A DNA stretch of 64,000 nt from an uncultured Oscillospiraceae bacterium (GCA_900539845.1 UQDP01000002.1:124001-188000); one strand, 5' to 3'. Shown: positions 15,741-25,799, counted from the stretch's first letter. Numbers and translations are program-made. Notes: a model not told the origin generated them from the letters alone.

Positions 15741-17084
15741 TCAACCATTCCCTCCCTGCTGTCTTGCGGCTGCCTTAGCGGCTCTAACCTCCGCCTTGGC
15801 AAGCTTAAAGGACTGTGTAAGCGGCCTTTTGGCAGGGCAGACATATGTGCAGCAGCCGCACTCTATGCACTCCATACCTCCGAGCTGCTCATAACGCTCA
15901 AAATCCTCCGCCTTGACAGCATGCGCCATAAGCTGCGGCACAAGCTTTTCCGGGCACACACCCACACATCTTCCGCAGCGTATGCAAGCCGTTGTCTTCA
16001 TCGCCTCAACATCGTCTTTTGTGAGTGCCAGAACAGATGAAAACGTCTTCGTGACCGGATAATCCAAATCCGGCATTGCCGTGCCCATCATAGGACCGCC
16101 TGAAATAATTTTTTCAGTGCCGTCTTTGAGTCCGCCGCATTGTTCAACAAGAAAAGATACGGGTGTTCCCAGCAGAACATCAGCATTGCAGGGGGAATTT
16201 ATACCGTCTCCCGTAAGGGTCACAACACGGTGGATCAGAGGCTTGCTCTCGCAGACAGCCTCATAGATAGCGTATGCCGTTGCAACATTGAGCACCACAA
16301 CGCCTGCGTCCGCAGGAAGCATGTGAGAGTTAATCATACGCCCCGTAACGCTTGCAATGAGTCTGCGCTCACCGCCCTGCGGATATTTCGTTTTCAGCGG
16401 CATAACGGTTATTCTTTTCAGCTGAGCGCACTGCTCTTGGAAAGCGCTGATCGCCTGCGGCTTATTATCCTCTATCGCAACAACTGCTTTTGCGTTTTTA
16501 AACAGCCTGAGCGCAATTGAAACGCCGGTGATGATATTGCCGGTGCGCTCTGTCATAAGGCGATCATCCGATGTCAAATAAGGCTCGCATTCCGCGCCGT
16601 TTATGATAAGGAAATCTATATTTTCCGCATTTTTGGGAGAAAGTTTAACGCCTGTCGGAAATCCTGCTCCGCCCATCCCCACGATTCCGGCGTCGGATAT
16701 TGCCTGTGCCAGCTGCGTATCGCTTATTTCATTCGGGTCTTTCACGCTGCCGAAGCCGTCCGCGCATTCGCCAAGGAAATCGTTTTCAACCACAACACAG
16801 CTGCAAACAGTGCCGTTGAGCATCTGCCTTGGTTCCACGGCCTTGACCTTTCCCGAAACGGAACTGAAAACAGGACTTGAAACAGCAGAAGCCGCTTTTC
16901 CAAGCAATGTTCCTTTAAGCACCCTGTCGCCCGGTTTGACCGTTGGAATCGCCGGCGCGCCGATATGCTGACTCATAGGAAACACCATTGTCTGAGCGGC
17001 GTCTATTTTTATGATCTCTTTATTTCGGGAGAACTTTTTTCCGTCAAACGGATGAACTCCCGATCTGAAAGGAACTCTTTTCAT
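15741..17084 (-). CDS. rnfC: Rnf complex subunit C (NADH-binding, FMN and Fe-S)
   Basis: The 447-residue peripheral subunit reduces NAD with electrons passed through Rnf. It has the N-terminal RnfC barrel (GVHPFDGKKFSRN), the NADH/FMN site VGMGGAGFPTGVKL and FLIINGAECEPYL, and two [4Fe-4S] motifs CIRCGRCVGVCP and CIECGCCTYVCP near the C-terminus. The ATG at 17084 (MKRVPFRSG) follows AGAAGGAGGGTGCGAT and is preferred to the longer frame. It is the first gene of the operon, just behind the promoter at 17106-17134. Confidence 0.95.
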   Translation of the reverse strand: MKRVPFRSGVHPFDGKKFSRNKEIIKIDAAQTMVFPMSQHIGAPAIPTVKPGDRVLKGTLLGKAASAVSSPVFSSVSGKVKAVEPRQMLNGTVCSCVVVENDFLGECADGFGSVKDPNEISDTQLAQAISDAGIVGMGGAGFPTGVKLSPKNAENIDFLIINGAECEPYLTSDDRLMTERTGNIITGVSIALRLFKNAKAVVAIEDNKPQAISAFQEQCAQLKRITVMPLKTKYPQGGERRLIASVTGRMINSHMLPADAGVVVLNVATAYAIYEAVCESKPLIHRVVTLTGDGINSPCNADVLLGTPVSFLVEQCGGLKDGTEKIISGGPMMGTAMPDLDYPVTKTFSSVLALTKDDVEAMKTTACIRCGRCVGVCPEKLVPQLMAHAVKAEDFERYEQLGGMECIECGCCTYVCPAKRPLTQSFKLAKAEVRAAKAAARQQGGNG

Positions 17085-17105
17085 ATCGCACCCTCCTTCT
17101 TTCAC

Positions 17106-17134
17106 ATTCTAACACAACCGACTATCCTTTTCAA
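17106..17134 (-). promoter_or_regulatory. Sigma-A promoter of the rnf operon
   Basis: On the minus strand TTGAAA (17129-17134) is followed by 17 bases and TAGAAT (17106-17111). The leader would be only about 15 bases before the rnfC ATG at 17084, with the ribosome site in between. No riboswitch fits in so short a leader. Confidence 0.7.
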
Positions 17135-17245
17135 CACATCTTTTTCTGAAAATTCTGCATAAAAGCTTACTTTTTCAGCTAATTTGCCCAATATTTCTCC
17201 GCTGTATCAATTACACATAAATTAAAACAGAATACTTGCCGATCA

Positions 17246-17520
17246 TAAGCTTCCGAGAGTCGAACACAATATGGTTTTAAGCAGCTGATTTCCGCTCAGT
17301 CTGCGTTAAAAAGCCTCGGTATACGGTAGATACCTGCGTTTTTTGCCTTGCCCGTACAAAAATCCACTCGCTTAAAACTGCATTGCACTGAAAAGCTGGA
17401 AGCTTAATTGAATTTTTGCTTTTGAGACCGCCGATGTGCTTACGCACTTCTAGGGAGAAAAAGTGAAAATGCGCTAAGATAACCCTTTTCAGCATATCGG
17501 GTTCGATTCTCGGAAGCTTA
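17246..17520. repeat. 275-bp inverted-repeat-bounded element (MITE-like)
   Basis: The left end TAAGCTTCCGAGAGTCGAAC (17246-17265) and the right end GTTCGATTCTCGGAAGCTTA (17501-17520) are inverted copies with one mismatch. Between them is about 235 bp with no convincing gene. A minus-strand open frame (17277-17600) crosses one end of the element and lacks a ribosome site. No target-site duplication is apparent next to the ends. The element lies between the rnf promoter and a terminator. It could be a small non-autonomous mobile element or a structured intergenic repeat; the family is not recognised. Confidence 0.6.
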
Positions 17521-17580
17521 AGCAAAAGAGATAGAGCCGAAATCATTTTTTTACGGGCGTATTTATTTCTCTCTCTAAAG

Positions 17581-17617
17581 TTTAAAACACGGCTGAACAC
17601 ATATGATGTTCAGCCGT
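17581..17617 (-). terminator. Terminator after the lipoprotein gene
   Basis: On the minus strand an 11-bp perfect stem (17607-17617 with 17589-17599, 7-base loop) is followed by GTTTTAAA. It is 22 bases past the lipoprotein stop. Confidence 0.75.
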
Positions 17618-17638
17618 ATTTTAAGCCTTTGTATAGTT

Positions 17639-18124
17639 TTATTTCGTTGTATTTTCAGTCATATCGGTATTCTGAGGTGAATCGGCTTGCGTCTGCGCAT
17701 TATCACTCTGAAGTTCCGGCAACGCCGTATATGTACTGCTTTCGGAATCATATTTAAGCACGGTCTTGCCATCGTAACTTATAAGATAAAAAAGCGCATC
17801 TTCAACCCTCATTGTGCCGTTTTCGTTTTCAACCTTTTTGCCCACCTGCACTTCAACATAATAACCATCGTGAATTCCGTCACTGACCTCCACTCCGCTG
17901 TTGTTTGATGCAACAAAATCATAATCATCCCAAGTGCCGTTCAAGCCAAGCTCCTCGGCAGAATAGCTTTTGATAAGCTCCACACTGTCCTCATTTTTAA
18001 TAACGGCGGGGTCCGTGGTTATTGTAGTGACTTCCGGCTCGGAAGAACAGGCCGCAAAAGACCCGGCAATCAGGATCACCGCAAGTGCCGCTGTCAATAT
18101 TGAAATGATCTTTGTGTTTTTCAT
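17639..18124 (-). CDS. Small lipoprotein of unknown function
   Basis: The 161-residue protein has a lipoprotein signal peptide (MKNTKIISILTAALAVILI, lipobox FAAC, C26) followed by a Thr-rich linker. A small domain comes next with LGLNGTWDDYDFVASNNSGV and DALFYLISYDGKTVLKYD, then a polar tail rich in Gln, Asn and Thr. The start at 18124 (MKNTK) has GAGGG six bases upstream; the ATG two codons earlier abuts it. It follows the HAD-DUF523 gene by about 40 bases. No known domain is recognised. Confidence 0.75.
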   Translation of the reverse strand: MKNTKIISILTAALAVILIAGSFAACSSEPEVTTITTDPAVIKNEDSVELIKSYSAEELGLNGTWDDYDFVASNNSGVEVSDGIHDGYYVEVQVGKKVENENGTMRVEDALFYLISYDGKTVLKYDSESSTYTALPELQSDNAQTQADSPQNTDMTENTTK

Positions 18125-18164
18125 TGCCATCCCTCAAAATCCATAGTCTAAAACAATTATATAT

Positions 18165-19430
18165 TTATATTCCGGCTTCGTCAAGCAATTTATCCGTTTC
18201 GCTTTCACCGAAGATCCGATAACCGTTTTTCAGCAGAAGGTCTGCCGTTATTCCGTTTCCGGGAACAAGTCTGCCGCTGAAAGTACCGTCATAAATAACG
18301 CCTTTTCCGCAGGATGGGCTGCGTTCCTTAAGCAGAGCGTACACCGCGCCGCTCTCCTGCGCGATATAAAGCGTTTTTTCCGCTCCGTCAACATATTCTT
18401 TCGTAAAATCCTCGCCGTTTTTCGAAACGGCTCTGCCGTTTATAATTTCATTCGGAACACGCGGAATCTTCAGCCCGCCGAAACACTCGGGGCACACTTC
18501 AACGATATCAAAATGCTCTTTCAGCGCGATCACATCTGCATTTTTATTATTGCCGCCGTTATATTTACAGTTTTTACCCAGCAGGCAAGCTGAAACCAGC
18601 AGCTTTGGCTTTTTCCCGAGCGCGTATTTTTCGACCGCTGCCGCAACGCCGTCCTGCGCGTTGGAAAGAGTGATATACTTCGCCTTTTCCCTGCATTCCT
18701 CACAGGCGTTTCCCATAGCCGTGCCGTAGCCTGCGAACGCAAGCATTTTCAGATCGTTGTCCGCGTCGCCGAATGCCATAACTTCCTCTTTGCTTATCCC
18801 AAGGCGGCTGCATACGCCTTCGAGCGCATATGCTTTGTCTACCCCGCGGAAAGTCATTTCTATGTCGCCTGCAACAGGAGAAGTACAGTCGATATTCGGA
18901 TTGCTGAAAAGATGATCTCTGATCTCTTCATAATATTCTCCGCCGAAATAAAACAGATTGATTTTTTCAACACCCATATCGGCAAACGGCATAATATCAT
19001 CATGCATAACGGTCGATCTGGCATACTGCTCCAAAAATTCCCGCGGAAGATCCATACCTTTAAAATAATTTTCGCATCCTTTTAAGATATGCTGTTTTCC
19101 GCCCTGATAAAATTCAAAGTAAACGGGATAAGAGCTCAGATATTTAAAGAGCTGAGCCGCAATATCGGCAGGCATATAATTCTCATAAACCGTTTCGGCA
19201 GTTTTTAAATCACATACAGCCGCGCCGTTTGAATAGATAACATAATCAATAAACGGAAGCTGGTCGATTACACTGTATATTACCGAAAGCGTGCGGCCGG
19301 TGGCAACAGCGATCTTTATACCTTTTTCATGCGCTTCGTAAAGCGCCTTTTTTGTTCTCTGCGAAACTGTGATATGATCCTCGCAAAGCAGCGTGCCGTC
19401 CAGATCGCAGGCAATAAATTTAACGGGCAT
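18165..19430 (-). CDS. Cof-type HAD-IIB phosphatase fused to a DUF523/TudS-type domain
   Basis: Residues 1-270 are a complete HAD subfamily IIB hydrolase: DLDGTLL (9-15) with the nucleophile Asp, ATGRT, and MAFGDADNDLKML (218-230). Residues 276-421 are a full DUF523 domain: VSACLLGKNCKYNG with C282, VCPECFGGLKIPR with C313 and C316, and KERSPSCGKG with C374. DUF523 includes TudS thiouracil desulfidases, which hold a catalytic [4Fe-4S] cluster on three cysteines. The two halves are in one uninterrupted frame with no Met between residues 240 and 421. The protein may dephosphorylate and desulfurate thio-nucleotides, which is inference. It lies just after the ATP synthase operon. Confidence 0.85.
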   Translation of the reverse strand: MPVKFIACDLDGTLLCEDHITVSQRTKKALYEAHEKGIKIAVATGRTLSVIYSVIDQLPFIDYVIYSNGAAVCDLKTAETVYENYMPADIAAQLFKYLSSYPVYFEFYQGGKQHILKGCENYFKGMDLPREFLEQYARSTVMHDDIMPFADMGVEKINLFYFGGEYYEEIRDHLFSNPNIDCTSPVAGDIEMTFRGVDKAYALEGVCSRLGISKEEVMAFGDADNDLKMLAFAGYGTAMGNACEECREKAKYITLSNAQDGVAAAVEKYALGKKPKLLVSACLLGKNCKYNGGNNKNADVIALKEHFDIVEVCPECFGGLKIPRVPNEIINGRAVSKNGEDFTKEYVDGAEKTLYIAQESGAVYALLKERSPSCGKGVIYDGTFSGRLVPGNGITADLLLKNGYRIFGESETDKLLDEAGI

Positions 19431-19451
19431 AAATCCTCCTGAAATACATTT

Positions 19452-19477
19452 GGGGAAATCCGAATACAGATTTCCCC
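19452..19477. terminator. Hairpin at the end of the ATP synthase operon
   Basis: A perfect 9-bp stem (19452-19460 with 19469-19477, 8-base loop) lies 7 bases past the atpC stop. The T-run (TTTTAAC) is on the plus-strand side only, so for the minus-strand operon it is an imperfect terminator or an RNA-stabilising hairpin. Confidence 0.45.
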
Positions 19478-19484
19478 TTTTAAC

Positions 19485-19897
19485 TTATATCTGATGTCTG
19501 TTTTTAACCTTTATTCTCTCCATGGCCCTGGAAAGATTTGCCTTTGTGATATAGTAATCATACTGGCTCATTTTCTGGCGCAGTTCTTCCTCCGCCCTTT
19601 CCATTGCCTCCTCGGCGCGCCTTTTATCGATCTCGTCCGGCAGCTCAACCGAAACACAGATCATAGTAGCCTCATTTGAAAGAAACTCCAGAAAGCCGTC
19701 GCTCACAAACGCGTCAACCTCTTCGCCGCTTTCGGTAACAAGCCTCATCTCTCCCGCGTCTATCGGCACAACCGCATTGCAGTGACGCGCAAGGAAAGTA
19801 ACCGAACCGCCGTCTATATAAGGAACGGTAAGACTCTTTGCCATACCGTCATAAAACACTTTATTGGACGCAACAATTTTAATTCTGAAGGTATCCA

Positions 19898-19898
<1 letters not shown>
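19485..19898 (-). CDS. atpC: ATP synthase F1 subunit epsilon
   Basis: The 137-residue epsilon subunit is part of the central stalk and regulates ATP hydrolysis. It has the N-terminal beta sandwich (DTFRIKIVASNKVFYDGMAKSLTVPYIDG and LARHCNAVVPIDAGEM) and the C-terminal helical hairpin rich in Arg and Glu (KRRAEEAMERAEEEL). The ATG at 19898 overlaps the atpD stop as TGATG, with GAGGAA upstream; a GTG one codon earlier is the alternative. It is the last gene of the operon. Confidence 0.95.
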
Positions 19899-21283
<1,385 letters not shown>

Positions 21284-21295
21284 TTAGGATTCCTC

Positions 21296-22180
21296 CTAAT
21301 CATTCTTTTTCTGAGCCTTAGCGCCGGCAATGATCTCTGTGATCTCCTGCGTTATCGCAGTCTGCCTTGCCCTGTTATACTGCACGCCAAGCTGCTTTAT
21401 CATATCCGAAGCGGCGTCTGTTGCCGTTTCCATAGCCATCATTCTGGCATTGTGTTCGCTGCAATACGATTCTATGAGCGCGCCGTAAACAAATCCGGCA
21501 ACATAATCGGGAACGATATTATAAAAAACGCTCTGCGCATCCGGCATAAATTCCGCGTTTTCGTAATAATTATTCTCGTCCCTTATCTCAATATGCTCCT
21601 TTTTAAGGGGCAGAAGCTTTTTGGTTACAGGCTCAACAGTCATGGAATTCACCATTTTGGTGTAAACAACATAGACCTCATCCAGCTTGCGCTCCTCAAA
21701 CAGCTCAACAAGTATTTTTGAGATATGCCTTGCCCTGTTCATAGTTGGGTTCTGAGCTGTGTAATTAAAATTGATATCTATGGGTATATTTCGTTTTTCA
21801 AAATAATGCCTGCCGACCTGCCCCACAATAAACAACATATTCTGCGCTTCCATTGCGGCGCTTTCCTCCGTTGCCTTAATAACATTGTGGTTATATGCGC
21901 CGGCAAGTCCCTTATCGGCAGTAATAACGAGATAGCCCTTACGTCTGTCTTTGCCTTTACGCTCCGGGCGTTCGTCAAAATATTCGTTGCCCGCCTCCGG
22001 CGAAACATTCAATATTTTTGCAAGACCGTCCTGGATCATCTCAAAGTAAGGTTCTGTGTTTTTTAAATCACGGCGGGCTTTCTGCAGCTTAGAGGAGGAC
22101 ACCATATACATCGCTTTTGTGATTTTCATAGTGTCCTTAATCGATTTCATTCTGCCCAAAATTTCTCTTGCGTTAGCCAT
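21296..22180 (-). CDS. atpG: ATP synthase F1 subunit gamma
   Basis: The central rotor shaft, 294 residues. It begins MANAREILGRMKSIKDTMKITKAM and ends RARQTAITQEITEIIAGAKAQ, both typical of the coiled-coil ends of gamma. The middle has KGLAGAYNHNVIK in the Rossmann-like part. The ATG at 22180 overlaps the end of the delta-alpha gene by 8 bases and is preferred to an 18-codon upstream extension. Confidence 0.96.
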   Translation of the reverse strand: MANAREILGRMKSIKDTMKITKAMYMVSSSKLQKARRDLKNTEPYFEMIQDGLAKILNVSPEAGNEYFDERPERKGKDRRKGYLVITADKGLAGAYNHNVIKATEESAAMEAQNMLFIVGQVGRHYFEKRNIPIDINFNYTAQNPTMNRARHISKILVELFEERKLDEVYVVYTKMVNSMTVEPVTKKLLPLKKEHIEIRDENNYYENAEFMPDAQSVFYNIVPDYVAGFVYGALIESYCSEHNARMMAMETATDAASDMIKQLGVQYNRARQTAITQEITEIIAGAKAQKKND

Positions 22181-24191
22181 GATTCGCCTTTCCGAATGTA
22201 TCCGCCGCCTCAAGGATCTTATCCCTGAGCGCATCGGTAAGCACCTTACCTGTCTGTATCTCGTTGACTATATCAAAACAGTTTTCGTGAAAATAATCGA
22301 GCAATCTGCCCTGATATGACTTGATTGTTTCGACCGGGATATCAACAAATTTTCTGCCGATCGCACAAACGAGCGTGATGACCTGATCCGAAAGCGACAT
22401 AGGATGACCAAGGGGCTGTTTCAGCAGCTCCATAAGACCTCTGCCGTAATTCAGACCGCGCTTTGTTTCTTCATCAAGATCCGATGAAAACTGCGTGAAT
22501 ACCTCCATTTCACGGAACTGCGCAAGATCAACACGCAGCGATCCGGCAGCTGTTTTCATTGCCTTTGTCTGCGCCGCGCCGCCGACACGCGATACCGAAA
22601 GACCTACGTTAACGGCAGGGCGCTGACCGCTGAAGAACAAGTCGCTCTCCAGAAAGATCTGACCATCCGTAATAGATATAACATTTGTGGGTATATAAGC
22701 GGAAACATCGCCAGCCTGTGTTTCGATAATCGGCAAAGCCGTGATTGAACCGCCGCCCAGTGCATCGGAAAGCCGGCTCGAACGCTCAAGAAGCCTTGAA
22801 TGGAGATAGAAAACATCTCCGGGATACGCCTCTCGGCCCGGTGATCTTTCCAGCAAAAGCGAAAGCGCACGATACGCCACAGCGTGCTTGCTGAGGTCAT
22901 CATATACGATCAGCACGTCTCTGCCGCCGTACATAAAATACTCGGCAAGCGCTGTTGCCGCATAAGGCGCAATATACTGCAAAGATGCAGAATCCGACGC
23001 AGTTGAGCAAACAACAACGGTATAATCCATCGCGCCGCTCTTTTTAAGCGTGTTCACAAGCTTTGCAACAGTAGATGTTTTCTGACCGATCGCATTATAT
23101 ATACAGATACAATCCTTGCCCTTTTGATTGAGTATCGTATCAAGAGCAATGGAAGTTTTACCTGTCTGGCGGTCTCCTATGATAAGTTCACGCTGACCTC
23201 TGCCTATCGGGAACATTGAATCGATCGAAAGTATGCCTGTTTCAAGCGGCTGTGAGACGGATTTTCTGTCCACGATGGAAGGCGCGGCATTTTCAACGAG
23301 TCTGTAATCGTCCGCCTGAATTTCACCCTCACCGTCTATCGGTTCACAAAGCGCGTTTACGACTCTGCCGATAAACGCGTCGCCTACCGGCACACCTGCC
23401 TTTTTATGTGTGCGCTTTACTCTTGAACCTGCATGGATCTCGCTGTCCAGACCGAAAAGAATACATCCGACGGAACCTCGTTTGATATCCTGCACCATTC
23501 CTTTTATACCACTGTCAAATTGCACAATCTCGCCATACATGACATGATCCAGTCCATGAATGGAAGCAATGCCGTCTCCGACTGAAACAACGGTGCCGAT
23601 CTCCTCATCTGAAACCTCAAAATCATAGTCTTTCACTTCGGATCTCAGTATGGAAATAATTTCAGCGGTATTTTCTTCTCTTGTCTTTTTGGCTTCTTCA
23701 ACGATTTTTTCTTTAATGCTCTTTATTTTGGATCTCAGGCTGCGGTCAAACTGCTTGTTGCCGACTTCGATTATAAAGCCGCCCAGCAGACTTTCATCCT
23801 TGATTATCTCTATCTCGGCACTGCCGGCGTTTTCCTCTTTTGCAACAAAATCACGTATTCCCTCAAGCTGTTTTTCATCAGGCTCGGTCACACAGAAGAG
23901 CTTGGCGCGGGCAACTCTGTTTTTTCTGTCCGCCTCGGCAATATACGCTTCTTTAAGCTCCTCCATAATATCAAGCTCGCAGTCTACGGCGAGTTCGGAT
24001 ATAACTGCACAAACCGATGCGGGAAAAATCTCCTCAACGACCTTTTTCTTCTCCGAAACCGTTACCGTGGGGCTGCTCAGAATCTGATAAAGCTCTTTCG
24101 TTTTCAGCAGATCCTGCGCTTTTTCAATATCTGCAACGCTAACCTCTGACAAAAGCAGCTTTTTCACCAATTCATCTGTTTTGCGGATCAT
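22173..24191 (-). CDS. atpHA: ATP synthase F1 delta-alpha fusion protein
   Basis: One uninterrupted 672-codon frame encodes both subunits. Residues 1-163 are a delta (OSCP) subunit: helical N-terminus with SSPTVTVSEKKKVVEEIF, then DESLLGGFIIEVGNKQFDRSLRSKI. A charged linker (VEEAKKTREEN, about 163-174) leads into a complete alpha subunit from about residue 175: ISILRSEVKDYDFEVSDEEIGTVVSVGDGIA, P-loop GDRQTGKTSIALD (339-351), and SLLLERSPGREAYPGDVFYLHSRLLERS. There is no Met codon between residues 76 and 218 and no TTG near the junction. The only candidate is GTG at V186, without a ribosome site. There is no other atpH in the operon. Normally F1 has one delta and three alpha subunits. Confidence 0.95.
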   Translation of the reverse strand: MIRKTDELVKKLLLSEVSVADIEKAQDLLKTKELYQILSSPTVTVSEKKKVVEEIFPASVCAVISELAVDCELDIMEELKEAYIAEADRKNRVARAKLFCVTEPDEKQLEGIRDFVAKEENAGSAEIEIIKDESLLGGFIIEVGNKQFDRSLRSKIKSIKEKIVEEAKKTREENTAEIISILRSEVKDYDFEVSDEEIGTVVSVGDGIASIHGLDHVMYGEIVQFDSGIKGMVQDIKRGSVGCILFGLDSEIHAGSRVKRTHKKAGVPVGDAFIGRVVNALCEPIDGEGEIQADDYRLVENAAPSIVDRKSVSQPLETGILSIDSMFPIGRGQRELIIGDRQTGKTSIALDTILNQKGKDCICIYNAIGQKTSTVAKLVNTLKKSGAMDYTVVVCSTASDSASLQYIAPYAATALAEYFMYGGRDVLIVYDDLSKHAVAYRALSLLLERSPGREAYPGDVFYLHSRLLERSSRLSDALGGGSITALPIIETQAGDVSAYIPTNVISITDGQIFLESDLFFSGQRPAVNVGLSVSRVGGAAQTKAMKTAAGSLRVDLAQFREMEVFTQFSSDLDEETKRGLNYGRGLMELLKQPLGHPMSLSDQVITLVCAIGRKFVDIPVETIKSYQGRLLDYFHENCFDIVNEIQTGKVLTDALRDKILEAADTFGKANHG

Positions 24192-24673
24192 TCCTCTTCA
24201 CTGCTTTCATTTAAAAATTCATCAAAGATGGCGCTGTTTTTCTCTGCGTCAACATTTGCGCCCACAACCTTTTCGGCAGCCTCAATGGCAAGCGACGCTA
24301 TATTTTCCTTGGCGTTTCGCATTGCTTTTTCGTTTTCTGCGTCTATCTGCTTTTGAGCGTCCTCTTTCATTTTGACAACATCCTGCTGGGCGCGGTCAAT
24401 GATCCTGCTGTATTCGGTCTTGGCGTTTTCACGCGCTTCGCCTAAAATACGCTCGGTTTCATCATCTGCGCCTTTGAGCCTGTCCTCATATTGCTTTTTC
24501 AGTTCAAGAGCCTGACTCTTCGCGTCATCAGCATCCTGAAACTGCTTGTTTATCATCTCTTTGCGCTTATTCATAACCTTTAAAATAGGCTTGAAAAGGA
24601 ATCTCTTCATAAGCAGATAAAAAATTACCAGGTTTATAAGCGTAAAAAGAATATTCCAGTCAAATTTAAGCAT
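24188..24673 (-). CDS. atpF: ATP synthase Fo subunit b
   Basis: The 161-residue peripheral-stalk subunit has one N-terminal membrane helix (ILFTLINLVIFYLLMKRFLF) and then a long charged coiled coil (PILKVMNKRKEMINKQFQDA and on) ending ESSEEE. The stop overlaps the fusion gene start (ATGA). Its start is 23 bases after atpE and follows GAAAGGAACTCAGTTC. In a normal enzyme its C-terminus binds delta, here the N-terminal part of the fusion protein. Confidence 0.95.
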   Translation of the reverse strand: MLKFDWNILFTLINLVIFYLLMKRFLFKPILKVMNKRKEMINKQFQDADDAKSQALELKKQYEDRLKGADDETERILGEARENAKTEYSRIIDRAQQDVVKMKEDAQKQIDAENEKAMRNAKENIASLAIEAAEKVVGANVDAEKNSAIFDEFLNESSEEE

Positions 24674-24696
24674 GAACTGAGTTCCTTTCGCACTTA

Positions 24697-24918
<222 letters not shown>

Positions 24919-24954
24919 TCATTCTCCTTTTATTAGATAAGATTTTTTATTGCT

Positions 24955-25665
24955 TTATTCAACAGCCTCTTTAACATACATGGCTGTTAAGAACACAAAA
25001 ATATAGGCTTGCAAAAAGCCGTCAAACAAATCAAAGTAAAAACTGAAAGCAAGCGAAATGCCCACCTTAAAGAACACGATGCTCTTGATAAGCTCCATTA
25101 TAATAAAAGCGCCGATGACGTTTCCGAAAAGTCGCATACAAAGTGAAAGCGGCTTAATAACGATCTCAAGCACATTGATAGGCGCTACGATTCCGACCGG
25201 CTGCGCAAAGGATTTCAGATGCCCCTTTACGCCCTTTGCCCTTATGCCCGCGATTTCAACAAGCAATATGCTGGTGAGCGCCATAGCCGCTGTATCCTGC
25301 ATGCTTTTCGTGGGCGGCTTAAAGCCAAGAATGCCTATCATGTTGCAGGCGCCTATAAATATCGCCGTGCTCATAAGCCACGGCATATACTTTACGCCTT
25401 CTTCCCCGAGTATGCCTTTGAAAAAGTTTGTCATCTTTTCCATGCACACCTCAAGAAGCTGCTGCCTTTTGCTGATTTCGCCCTCAACCTTCAGATTTCT
25501 GGTAAGGATAATTGCAAGAATGGTTAATGCCGCCATTATGATCCATGAAACAACAGTGGTCTCATCAACCGTTATATTCGTTCCGGGAATGGTGAAAACC
25601 GACTGGATCTCAAGCTGATCAAGCAATTCTTCCTTTAAATCCATTGTAACGGGCATTAAATCCAT
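24955..25665 (-). CDS. atpB: ATP synthase Fo subunit a
   Basis: The 236-residue stator channel subunit has about five or six helices and the essential arginine in LSLCMRLFGNVIGAFIIMEL. The last helices SFYFDLFDGFLQAYIFVFLTAMYV are typical. The ATG at 25665 follows AGGAGGCGAGTAT. It is the first gene of the operon; there is no atpI ahead of it. Confidence 0.96.
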   Translation of the reverse strand: MDLMPVTMDLKEELLDQLEIQSVFTIPGTNITVDETTVVSWIIMAALTILAIILTRNLKVEGEISKRQQLLEVCMEKMTNFFKGILGEEGVKYMPWLMSTAIFIGACNMIGILGFKPPTKSMQDTAAMALTSILLVEIAGIRAKGVKGHLKSFAQPVGIVAPINVLEIVIKPLSLCMRLFGNVIGAFIIMELIKSIVFFKVGISLAFSFYFDLFDGFLQAYIFVFLTAMYVKEAVE

Positions 25666-25697
25666 ATACTCGCCTCCTGCTCATAATTTCACTCTGC

Positions 25698-25725
25698 ATT
25701 ATAGCACTTCTTTTCTATTTTGCAA
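25698..25725 (-). promoter_or_regulatory. Sigma-A promoter of the ATP synthase operon
   Basis: On the minus strand TTGCAA (25720-25725), a 16-base spacer and TATAAT (25698-25703), with TGC directly before the -10 (extended -10). The predicted leader is about 26 bases. Confidence 0.75.
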
Positions 25726-25799
25726 CAGTTTATTTGCAAATAAATTCTTTTGTATAAAATTTATTCTTATTTTTCGGCTATTTTTATCAAAATATTATA

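Noticed and set aside
17085..17245. Riboswitch upstream of the rnf operon
   Set aside because: The predicted start of transcription is about 15 bases before rnfC, leaving no room for a riboswitch.
17495..17520. tRNA-like T-arm string GGTTCGATTCTCGG
   Set aside because: No acceptor, D or anticodon stems can be built around it, and its partner is the inverted end 250 bases away. It is not a tRNA gene.
17277..17600. 107-codon minus-strand frame over the inverted-repeat element
   Set aside because: It crosses one boundary of the repeat, has no ribosome site and no recognisable domain. It is more likely an accidental open frame in a structured element.
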